Below are positions 1-6,091 of a stretch of 7,242 nucleotides of DNA, piece by piece (positions within the stretch are counted from its first letter, which is position 1; every line of letters begins with the position of its first letter). Made by a program: the position numbers and the translations under genes. The notes under the pieces are model-generated. The model was not told where the DNA came from, did not search any database, and saw only the letters and a program-made list of their open reading frames with translations. The stretch spans positions 1 through 7,242 of the forward strand of contig CAYJHC010000084.1 in the NCBI GenBank assembly GCA_964370075.1, read 5' to 3'. Origin of the DNA: CAYJHC01 sp964370075 (lineage in GTDB: Bacteria; Bacillota; Clostridia; Peptostreptococcales; Anaerovoracaceae).

Positions 1-100
1 TATCTTCTGTCAGTTTTTCTGTTGCGTCAGGCTCATTTAATGCCATATCTTCTGTCAGTTTTTCTGTTGCGTCAGGCTCATTTAATGCCATATCTTCTGT
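1..100. repeat. 45-bp perfect tandem repeat (minisatellite) inside a coding region
   Basis: Bases 1-45 and 46-90 are identical, and 91-100 repeat the first ten bases of the unit, so period 45 holds without mismatch over 100 bp. The array touches the window edge, and its full copy number is unknown. The period is 15 codons, so gain or loss of units would keep the reading frame of the minus-strand gene. A decayed third copy appears to continue over about 91-135. Confidence 0.95.
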
Positions 101-154
101 GGGTATCTCGGTTTCTCTCAAGTCATTTGCATTGCTTTCTCTGTCCTTGTTCAT
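1..154 (-). CDS. Partial gene, unknown protein with N-terminal 15-residue tandem repeats
   Basis: I do not recognise this gene. An ATG at 152-154 follows a GGAGG ribosome-binding site five bases upstream, and the frame stays open for 51 codons to the window edge, so the 3' part is missing. The visible product starts MNKDRESNANDLRETEIP and then runs into the 15-residue unit TEDMALNEPDATEKL, present twice with identical DNA. The segment is strongly acidic and hydrophilic, with no signal peptide or membrane segment visible. It is probably a disordered N-terminal tail ahead of a domain outside the window. The gene lies downstream of the tyrS terminator, so it is probably its own transcription unit. 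That it is a gene is supported by the strong ribosome-binding site and the repeat length being a multiple of three; its function cannot be stated. Confidence 0.75.
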   Translation of the reverse strand, partial: MNKDRESNANDLRETEIPTEDMALNEPDATEKLTEDMALNEPDATEKLTED

Positions 155-159
155 TTTTT

Positions 160-164
160 CCTCC
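160..164 (-). promoter_or_regulatory. Ribosome-binding site of the repeat-protein gene
   Basis: The minus strand reads GGAGG followed by five A residues and then ATG. This is a near-ideal Shine-Dalgarno sequence with a slightly short spacer, and it is the main evidence that the truncated frame is translated from 154. Confidence 0.8.
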
Positions 165-373
165 AATTCACTTTATTCAATAGAGTTTTACTTTCTTTAA
201 TCACGCCTCTATTCCTTTACAGCCAGCTTCTATTACTAAAGAATAATTCCTTTTCTATTTTTATTCTATCTAGTTTGAAAATTTACCAAAGGGTTCTCCT
301 CTAATTTATGTTTACATATTAGTTTACTTTTATGATTTTTTTTTGATTTCTACCTCATTATTTTATTTTTTGT
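165..373. other. Intergenic spacer without recognisable gene
   Basis: This AT-rich stretch lies between the tyrS terminator and the repeat-protein gene. I see no open frame with a ribosome-binding site and no tRNA or recognised riboswitch. It should carry the promoter of the repeat-protein gene, but I cannot point to a convincing one. The best -10-like hexamer on the minus strand is TAGAAT (263-268), and it lacks a recognisable -35 at the proper distance. A GAGGAG motif around 297-302 (minus strand) precedes no usable frame. Confidence 0.6.
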
Positions 374-406
374 AAAAAAAGTAGCAGTTTAATTACCTGC
401 TACTTT
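374..406 (-). terminator. Intrinsic terminator after tyrS
   Basis: A perfect 10-bp inverted repeat (397-406 paired with 378-387, core GTAGCAG/CTGCTAC) encloses a 9-base loop. On the minus strand the stem runs directly into seven T residues (380 to 374). It starts 24 bases past the tyrS stop. The plus-strand side lacks a comparable T tract, so termination is directed at the tyrS transcript. It is the only strong intrinsic terminator I see in the window and marks the end of the operon. Confidence 0.9.
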
Positions 407-430
407 AATAACTTTATTAATTTTAAATTT

Positions 431-1747
431 TTATCCCACTATTACTCTATGAAAAGTCTTTTTCCCTTTTTGAATAATTAATTCATTTTCAGTAAACATA
501 TCAATTGTTACCATCATCTTAGGATTAGTTACCTTATCTCCAGCCATAAGCAATCCCCCTTGTTGGATTGTTCTAAAGCCTTCGCTGTTGCTTGGCACTA
601 TTCCAAGTTCCTTAATTAAAGTTACAATTCCTATGCCATCGCCTTCAAACTTACTTATAGGAAACTCTGCAGTTGGAATATTCTCCATTGCCCCTCCACC
701 GCCAAAGGCTGCTCTTGCACCTTCTTGGGCCTTGGTGGCCTCTTCTTCTCCGTGTACCAATTTAGTTACTTCAAAAGCAAGAATTTCCTTAGCCTTATTT
801 ATTTCAGCACCTTCTAATGCCGATAACTCATTTACCTCTTCCATAGGAAGAAATGTTAACATTCTAAGGCATTTATTTACGTCAGCATCTTCCACATTTC
901 TCCAGTATTGATAGAATTCATAAGGACTAGTTCTATCTTTATTAAGCCAAAGAGCGCCTTTTTGAGTCTTTCCCATCTTAACACCTTCGCTAGTAGCTAG
1001 CAAGGAAAATGTCATACCAAACACTTGCTGGCTTAACTCTCTTCTAGTGAGATCTACTCCTCCTAAGATATTTGACCATTGGTCATTTCCGCCAAACTGC
1101 ATCTTTACATCAATATCTCTAGCCATAACCATAAAGTCATAAGACTGCATCAACATATAGTTGAATTCTAAGAAAGAAAGTCCTTGCTCTAATCTTTGTT
1201 TAAAGCACTCAGCTCTAAGCATGTTATTTACGCTAAAGTGTCTTCCAATATCTCTAATAAATTGAATATAGTTAAGAGGCAGCAGCCATGAAGCATTATT
1301 TACACATATAGCTTTTCCGTCTTCAACTTTTTTATTACCTTTTCCACCTTCGTACCCGCCTTCATATACAAATTCATCATCAAAATCAATGAATTTATCG
1401 AAAAGCTTCTTAAAAGCAGCACAATTTTCATTAATAGTCTCCGGAGTCATCATTCCACGCATATCTGTTCTACCCGAAGGATCTCCCACCATGCCAGTTC
1501 CTCCGCCTATTAAAACCACGGGGGTATGTCCATACTTTTGCATGTACATCATTATGATCACTTGCATAAAATGGCCTACATGAAGGCAATCAGCAGTAGG
1601 GTCAAATCCAATGTAAAACTTAATTTTTTCTTTTCCTAGAAGCTCTCTTATTTCCTCTTCATGGGTAGCCTGTTCAATAAAGCCTCTCTCTTTTAGCACA
1701 TCAAACACATTTGTATGCTTACTAACATCATCTCTAATTAGTTTCAT
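431..1747 (-). CDS. tyrS: Tyrosyl-tRNA synthetase
   Basis: Cytoplasmic class I aminoacyl-tRNA synthetase that activates tyrosine with ATP and loads it on tRNA-Tyr. The 438-residue product has the HIGH signature as HVGH (residues 56-59, after FDPTAD), the GG-DQW tyrosine/ATP-site motif (219-224), the KMSKS loop as KMGKT (257-261), and a C-terminal S4-like RNA-binding region (about 375-435). It is slightly longer than the roughly 420 residues usual for the family because of a glycine- and lysine-rich insertion near residues 126-144. The ATG at 1747 is preceded by AAGGG with a 6-base spacer, and the N-terminus matches the family. The first codons overlap the end of pckG by 14 bp, suggesting translational coupling and leaving no room for a T-box leader, a common control of tyrS in Firmicutes. 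An intrinsic terminator follows the stop. The identification is firm. Confidence 0.97.
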   Translation of the reverse strand: MKLIRDDVSKHTNVFDVLKERGFIEQATHEEEIRELLGKEKIKFYIGFDPTADCLHVGHFMQVIIMMYMQKYGHTPVVLIGGGTGMVGDPSGRTDMRGMMTPETINENCAAFKKLFDKFIDFDDEFVYEGGYEGGKGNKKVEDGKAICVNNASWLLPLNYIQFIRDIGRHFSVNNMLRAECFKQRLEQGLSFLEFNYMLMQSYDFMVMARDIDVKMQFGGNDQWSNILGGVDLTRRELSQQVFGMTFSLLATSEGVKMGKTQKGALWLNKDRTSPYEFYQYWRNVEDADVNKCLRMLTFLPMEEVNELSALEGAEINKAKEILAFEVTKLVHGEEEATKAQEGARAAFGGGGAMENIPTAEFPISKFEGDGIGIVTLIKELGIVPSNSEGFRTIQQGGLLMAGDKVTNPKMMVTIDMFTENELIIQKGKKTFHRVIVG

Positions 1748-3584
1748 CTTCGTCCCTTATATCCTTCCATCTTTCTTCTTTAGCTCCGCCAGTATCCATC
1801 CCTAAACGATCCTCTGTTTTTTCTAGCTCATTCCATAGTTTTGCTGGAAGAGTGTCTCCAAACATTTCATAGAATTCACGAACACCCTTCATTTCTTCAA
1901 CCCAAATATCATTATCCACAGTTAAGATTTCTTTTAATTGCTCATCAGTAATATCACATTGATTTATATCCACGTCCTCTAAACGAGGGACCTTTCCTAT
2001 CGGAGTTTTAATCGCATCGAATCCATCATGGCACCTTTCTAGTATCCATTCTAAGGCTCTAATATTTTCACCAAACCCTGGCCATATAAACTTGCCATCT
2101 TTGTCAGTCCTAAACCAGTTTACATTGAAAATTTTTGGCTTATGCTCTATCTGTTTACCCATGTCTAACCAGTGCTGCCAATAGTCTCCCATATTATATC
2201 CGCAGAAAGGAAGCATTGCCATCGGGTCTCTTCTTACAACTCCTACCTCTCCTTCTTTTGCAGCTGTTGTCTCTGATGTCATAATAGAACCTACAAACAC
2301 TCCATGCTCCCAGTCTCTTGATTGATACACTAATGGAGCCGCTTTCGCTCTTCTTCCCCCAAAAATTATAGCTGAAATTGGGACTCCTTTTTCACTATCA
2401 AACTCGGTTGATAATACTGGGCAGTTTTCTGCAGGCGCCGTAAATCTTGAATTAGGGTGAGCTCCAGGCGTTCCCTTTGAACTATCCCATTTTTCGCCTT
2501 TCCAGTCCAAAGCATTCTTTGGTGGGTTCTTGTCTAATCCTTCCCACCAAACAGTATTGTCATCTAGATTTTTAACTACATTTGTAAAAATTGCACCTTT
2601 TTCCATAGATTTTAGCGCATTTGGATTAGATTTTGCACTTGTTCCAGGTGCAACTCCAAAGAAACCATTCTCAGGATTTGTTGCCCAAAGTCTGCCGTCT
2701 TCTCCAACCCTTAGCCAGGCAATATCATCTCCAACACAGTAGATTTTCCAACCAGCTTTTTGATATAGAGGAGGAAGTATTAACATTGCCAAGTTTGTTT
2801 TTCCACACGCTGATGGAAAAGCAGCAGCAACATACCTTATTTTTCCTCTTGGATTTTCAATTCCTAGGATTAGCATATGCTCTGCTAACCAACCCTCTTC
2901 TTTGGCTTGGTGGGATGCAATTCTAAGGGCTAAACATTTTTTCCCAAGAAGTACATTCCCCCCATAACCTGAATTTATTGACATTATACAGTTATCCTCT
3001 GGGAAGTGAACAATATATCTTTCCTCAGGATCCAAGTTGGCTTTTGCGTGCCACCCTTTGGTAAACTGTGAAGATTCTCCAAGCCCTTCTAAAGCGTCTT
3101 TCCCTATTTTAGTCATGATAGCCATGCTCAGCACTACATAAATTGAGTCAGTAATTTCTATTCCGTACTTAGCAAATGAAGACCCTGGAACTCCCATTAC
3201 AAAAGGAACTACATACATTTCCTTGCCCTTCATAGAACCTTTGTACAAAGCCTTCATTTTGGCATACATATCTTCAGGTGCCATCCAATTATTAGTAGGC
3301 CCTGCATCCTTTTCTTCTTTTGTACAAATATATGTTCTATCTTCAACTCTAGCTACATCTCTCACATCGCTTCTATGCAAGTAACAGCCTGGCATCTTCT
3401 CCTGATTTAACTCTTCTAAAATCCCTAAATCACAAGCTTCTGCTCTCAGGGTAGCTAATTGATCTTCTTCTCCTGTTATCCAAACAACAGTTTCCGCTTC
3501 TGTTAAGTTTACTACTTCCTCAATCCACTCTAACACATGGTGATTATCTGTAAGTGCATTAGACATGAAAATCTTCTTATTCAT
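1734..3584 (-). CDS. pckG: Phosphoenolpyruvate carboxykinase, GTP-type
   Basis: Cytoplasmic enzyme interconverting oxaloacetate plus GTP with PEP plus CO2 and GDP (EC 4.1.1.32). Depending on lifestyle it serves gluconeogenesis or anaplerotic CO2 fixation. At 616 residues it has the normal length. GTP-class landmarks are clear: the RSDVRDVARVE substrate-binding segment (71-81), SGYGGN then LGKKCLALR (205-221; metal and substrate ligands), the P-loop FPSACGKTN with the reactive cysteine C260 (256-264), the kinase-2 motif VGDDIAW (284-290), NPENGFFGVAPGTS (303-316), FGGRR (408-412) and the PFCGYNMGDYW stretch (459-469). The ATP-type enzyme has a different P-loop (GLSGTGKTT), so the nucleotide class is well supported. 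The ATG at 3584 follows a GAGGAAG-like ribosome-binding site. The stop lies inside tyrS. A 120-bp gap separates it from upp, with duplicated -10-like boxes but no clear -35. Confidence 0.97.
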   Translation of the reverse strand: MNKKIFMSNALTDNHHVLEWIEEVVNLTEAETVVWITGEEDQLATLRAEACDLGILEELNQEKMPGCYLHRSDVRDVARVEDRTYICTKEEKDAGPTNNWMAPEDMYAKMKALYKGSMKGKEMYVVPFVMGVPGSSFAKYGIEITDSIYVVLSMAIMTKIGKDALEGLGESSQFTKGWHAKANLDPEERYIVHFPEDNCIMSINSGYGGNVLLGKKCLALRIASHQAKEEGWLAEHMLILGIENPRGKIRYVAAAFPSACGKTNLAMLILPPLYQKAGWKIYCVGDDIAWLRVGEDGRLWATNPENGFFGVAPGTSAKSNPNALKSMEKGAIFTNVVKNLDDNTVWWEGLDKNPPKNALDWKGEKWDSSKGTPGAHPNSRFTAPAENCPVLSTEFDSEKGVPISAIIFGGRRAKAAPLVYQSRDWEHGVFVGSIMTSETTAAKEGEVGVVRRDPMAMLPFCGYNMGDYWQHWLDMGKQIEHKPKIFNVNWFRTDKDGKFIWPGFGENIRALEWILERCHDGFDAIKTPIGKVPRLEDVDINQCDITDEQLKEILTVDNDIWVEEMKGVREFYEMFGDTLPAKLWNELEKTEDRLGMDTGGAKEERWKDIRDEDETN

Positions 3585-3604
3585 TCCTATCTTCCTCTTT
3601 CTGT

Positions 3605-3617
3605 ATTATATATTATA
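3605..3617 (-). promoter_or_regulatory. Possible -10 boxes upstream of pckG
   Basis: Two exact TATAAT hexamers lie seven bases apart on the minus strand (3612-3617 and 3605-3610), 21-28 bases upstream of the pckG start codon. Neither has a recognisable TTGACA-like box 16-18 bases upstream. In AT-rich DNA such hexamers arise by chance, so this is only a candidate promoter for pckG-tyrS. Confidence 0.35.
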
Positions 3618-3704
3618 GTTTTACATTTAGTTGCTTAATTCTTTTGAGAACTTTTTTTGTAGTTTAGCTTCCATTGATGAATCATTTTTGGAGCTTAATA
3701 TTAT

Positions 3705-4334
3705 TTACTTTGTTCCATACAATCTATCGCCAGCATCTCCTAGCCCCGGAACTATATATGCATGTTCATTTAGGTGATCATCTAAGGCTGCTACGAAAAT
3801 ATCCACATCAGGATGTGCCTTTGTCAGAGCCTCAACACCTTCAGGTGCTGCAATTAAGCACATAAAGCAAATTTTCTTTCCTCCTCTTGCCTTGATAAAG
3901 TCAATAGCAGATACAGCGCTTCCTCCTGTTGCTAGCATTGGATCAACTACAAATATTTCTCTCTTTTCTATGTCATTTGGAAGCTTGCAGTAGTACTCTA
4001 CAGGCTCATGAGTTTCTGGATCTCTATAAAGTCCAACATGTCCAACCTTTGCATTTGGTACCAAGGCTAACATTCCATCTACCATGCCTAGTCCTGCTCT
4101 TAAAATTGGAACAATTGCAATATCTTCACCTTTAAGTACATTTTTTTTAGTAACCGTAAGAGGTGTTTCTATTTCAACTTCCTCAAGCTCTAAATGTCTT
4201 GTTGCTTCATAGCCCATTAACATTCCAATTTCTTTTACCAACTCTCTAAAATCTTTTACACTCGTTTCTGTCTTTCTCATCATAGCTGTTTTGTGCTGAA
4301 TTAACGGATGATCAAATACATATACTTTGCTCAT
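3705..4334 (-). CDS. upp: Uracil phosphoribosyltransferase
   Basis: Pyrimidine salvage enzyme converting uracil and PRPP to UMP and pyrophosphate in the cytoplasm. From the ATG at 4334 the product is 209 residues, the usual family length, and begins MSKVYVFDHPLIQHK, matching the conserved N-terminus. It carries the PRPP-binding motif VVDPMLATGGSA (129-140), the RAGLGM segment (79-84) and the C-terminal uracil-binding segment YIVPGLGDAGDR (193-204). The frame is open seven codons further to a GTG at 4355, but that stretch contains the perfect AAGGAGG ribosome-binding site of the ATG, so the longer start is rejected. A good sigma-A promoter lies between rpiB and upp, so the gene can be expressed independently. 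No PyrR-type attenuator is visible. Identification is firm. Confidence 0.97.
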   Translation of the reverse strand: MSKVYVFDHPLIQHKTAMMRKTETSVKDFRELVKEIGMLMGYEATRHLELEEVEIETPLTVTKKNVLKGEDIAIVPILRAGLGMVDGMLALVPNAKVGHVGLYRDPETHEPVEYYCKLPNDIEKREIFVVDPMLATGGSAVSAIDFIKARGGKKICFMCLIAAPEGVEALTKAHPDVDIFVAALDDHLNEHAYIVPGLGDAGDRLYGTK

Positions 4335-4340
4335 GATTTT

Positions 4341-4347
4341 CCTCCTT
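4341..4347 (-). promoter_or_regulatory. Ribosome-binding site fixing the upp start
   Basis: The minus strand reads AAGGAGG, then six bases, then the ATG at 4334. It is a full match to the anti-Shine-Dalgarno complement at ideal spacing and decides in favour of the 209-residue upp product over the upstream GTG frame. Confidence 0.92.
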
Positions 4348-4373
4348 ATTTTCACAATAATTGCTTATATATT

Positions 4374-4403
4374 AATATAAATTTATTCTATTCCTTTTGT
4401 CAA
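4374..4403 (-). promoter_or_regulatory. Sigma-A promoter of upp
   Basis: A perfect -35 TTGACA (4398-4403) is followed after 18 bases by TATATT (4374-4379), five of six matches to the -10 consensus. Transcription would start near 4367, giving a leader of roughly 33 bases that ends in the AAGGAGG site. The promoter lies wholly in the 86-bp rpiB-upp gap. It would drive upp and, as no terminator is visible after upp, probably also pckG and tyrS. Confidence 0.75.
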
Positions 4404-4420
4404 ATCTATATATGCAAGCT

Positions 4421-4882
4421 TTACATTTCATCTAACATGTCTACTCTTCGCTGATGTCTTCCACCTTCAAATTCTGTAGATATCCATGTTTTAACTATTT
4501 TCATAGCATCCCCTTTAGAGGTTGTTCTTCCCCCCAAAGCTAGCACGTTAGAATCATTATGTTTTCTAGTCATTTCTGCCATATGTTCATCTGTACAAAG
4601 AGCGCACCTAATTCCTTTCACCTTGTTAGCCGCAATAGAGATTCCAATTCCAGTGCCGCAAACTACTACTCCTCTATCTGCCTCTCCCTTAGCAACAGCT
4701 TCTGCGCATTTTTTACCATACTCAGGATAATCTACTGATTCCTCAGAGTTTGTACCTAAATCAATTATTTCGATCTTATGGCAATTGCCTTCTCCACAAA
4801 CAGTTTTTTCAAACGACAGATACTCTTTTAAATACTCCTTTAGTTCATACCCTCCATGGTCACTTGCGATGGCTATCTTCAT
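4421..4882 (-). CDS. rpiB: Ribose-5-phosphate isomerase B
   Basis: Cytoplasmic RpiB/LacAB-family isomerase interconverting ribulose 5-phosphate and ribose 5-phosphate in the pentose phosphate pathway. The 153-residue product shows the SDHGG motif (7-11), the NSEESVDYPEYG segment (45-56), the catalytic-cysteine motif CGTGIGISIAANK (C75), HNDSNVLALGGR (108-119) and the phosphate-binding C-terminus EFEGGRHQRR (137-146). These identify RpiB rather than the galactose-6-phosphate isomerase subunits, because the catalytic cysteine and GTG are intact and the neighbours are those usual for rpiB. About nine extra residues around 24-36, including C29 and C34, lengthen the product a little. The ATG at 4882 follows AAGGGAG. 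The gene starts 54 bp after tsaC, so co-transcription is likely. Its product feeds PRPP synthesis, which upp uses. Confidence 0.95.
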   Translation of the reverse strand: MKIAIASDHGGYELKEYLKEYLSFEKTVCGEGNCHKIEIIDLGTNSEESVDYPEYGKKCAEAVAKGEADRGVVVCGTGIGISIAANKVKGIRCALCTDEHMAEMTRKHNDSNVLALGGRTTSKGDAMKIVKTWISTEFEGGRHQRRVDMLDEM

Positions 4883-4936
4883 TTTTTCTCCCTTAATTAT
4901 TCTTACTTACTAAATACTCATTTACTAGTAACTTCT

Positions 4937-6070
4937 CTATACTTTTACAACATTATAACCTGCCGCCTTCATCATTCTGTTCATTACTGCAAATCCAACT
5001 CCATCAGTATCACTCAAAGCTCCTGCCAAAATCAAATCTACTTCTTCCTTATCCAACTCTCGAAGCTGTGAAAAGAATTTACTTGCGGCTTCAACAAAGG
5101 CTTTTTCTTCAAACAAAATCACTCCAACCTTGTTTCCTAACCTTTCATTTAACACTTTTAATCTCTCTATTTCCTTCTTCACCTTTTCTCGCTGTCCTTC
5201 AATCACCAGCATATCAGCCTTTGGAGCATAATGCTTATATTTCATTCCTGGAGACTTAGGTACAAAGGCATTCTGGTAATGACTTCTATGGCTTTGTTCC
5301 ATCTCATCTTCAAAGCAATCTACTTCAAATTCCAATCCATCCTCAACCACTTCTCTGGTTGTTTCTTCCCCTTTTTCTTTCTCTAGCAAACTAGGATGCA
5401 ATACTACTTTTTTCTTAGTGGCCACACTAATATCTGCTGCAGTTATTATTCCTGGTCTTAAAATTGTCAATACATCTCCTGTCACATCTAAAACTGTAGA
5501 TTCAATCCCTACTCTACAATCATCGCCAATGACAATTCCATCAATAATTCCATTTAGGTCATCAACTACATGCTCTCCTTTTGTAGGACTTGGCTTTCCA
5601 GAAATATTTGCGCTTGGTGCTGCTACTGGACAACCTGCCTTGTTAATTAATTCTAAGGCAATAGGATTATCAGGCATTCTTACTGCAACAGTATCTAGCC
5701 CCCCTGTGGTTTCCTTAGGAACTATATCCTTTTTCTTCACAACTAAAGTTAAGGGCCCTGGCCAAAACTGCTCAATTAATGTTACGATTGTAGGAGAAAG
5801 CATTGCGGTAACGGCGCCTATATCGCTTGCCCTTGCAATGTGAACTATCATTGGGTTATCTGAAGGTCTGCCCTTGGCCTTGTATACTTTTTTTACAGCC
5901 TTTCCATCTAAAGCATTGGCTCCTAGTCCATATACTGTTTCTGTAGGAAAGGCAACTAAGCCGCCTTTTGACAGAAGGAGTGCCGCTTCATCAATTGCAG
6001 CTAAGTCTCCTGCCCCAGAAAACTTTTGGCTATCGCCTATCTTAAAAATCTTTGTGTTTTTTTTAAACAT
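4937..6070 (-). CDS. tsaC: L-threonylcarbamoyladenylate synthase, two-domain Sua5/YwlC type
   Basis: Makes threonylcarbamoyl-AMP from threonine, bicarbonate and ATP, the first step of the t6A37 modification of ANN-decoding tRNAs; TsaB, TsaD and TsaE complete it elsewhere. The 377-residue protein has an N-terminal YrdC/TsaC domain (about 24-215) with GGLVAFPTETVYGLGANA (36-53), the nucleotide-binding KAKGRPSDNP (64-73), SANISGKPSPT (153-163), IESTVLDV (189-196) and ILRPG (203-207). A C-terminal Sua5 domain (about 272-377) starts SPGMKYKHYAPKA and ends in AVMNRMMKAAGY. B. subtilis YwlC is about 346 residues; the extra length here lies mostly in a charged interdomain linker (about 229-270). The ATG at 6070 follows AAAAGGAAG, and the gene lies 21 bp behind prfA, so they almost certainly share an mRNA. 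The symbol ywlC is equally used for this two-domain form. Confidence 0.95.
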   Translation of the reverse strand: MFKKNTKIFKIGDSQKFSGAGDLAAIDEAALLLSKGGLVAFPTETVYGLGANALDGKAVKKVYKAKGRPSDNPMIVHIARASDIGAVTAMLSPTIVTLIEQFWPGPLTLVVKKKDIVPKETTGGLDTVAVRMPDNPIALELINKAGCPVAAPSANISGKPSPTKGEHVVDDLNGIIDGIVIGDDCRVGIESTVLDVTGDVLTILRPGIITAADISVATKKKVVLHPSLLEKEKGEETTREVVEDGLEFEVDCFEDEMEQSHRSHYQNAFVPKSPGMKYKHYAPKADMLVIEGQREKVKKEIERLKVLNERLGNKVGVILFEEKAFVEAASKFFSQLRELDKEEVDLILAGALSDTDGVGFAVMNRMMKAAGYNVVKV

Positions 6071-6091
6071 TTCTTCTTCCTTTTGTACAAC

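Noticed and set aside
1..100. CRISPR-like array
   Set aside because: The 45-bp units are directly adjacent with no variable spacers and are in frame inside a translated gene, so this is a coding minisatellite.
155..373. Riboswitch or T-box leader ahead of the repeat-protein gene
   Set aside because: No T-box sequence, antiterminator or known riboswitch core was recognised, and no terminator hairpin lies before the start codon.
3666..3695. Inverted repeat AGCTTCCA/TGGAGCT after upp, considered as a terminator
   Set aside because: The 7-bp stem has a bulge and a long loop, and neither strand has a T tract directly after it. At most it is a weak mRNA hairpin.
4922..4931. Palindrome TTACTAGTAA between tsaC and rpiB
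   Set aside because: It is short and AT-rich, with no associated promoter or T tract; it could occur by chance in such DNA and is not supported as an operator.
5418..5843. Plus-strand open frame of 141 codons
   Set aside because: It lies entirely antisense to the conserved tsaC gene and has low-complexity S/P/T-rich composition typical of a shadow frame.
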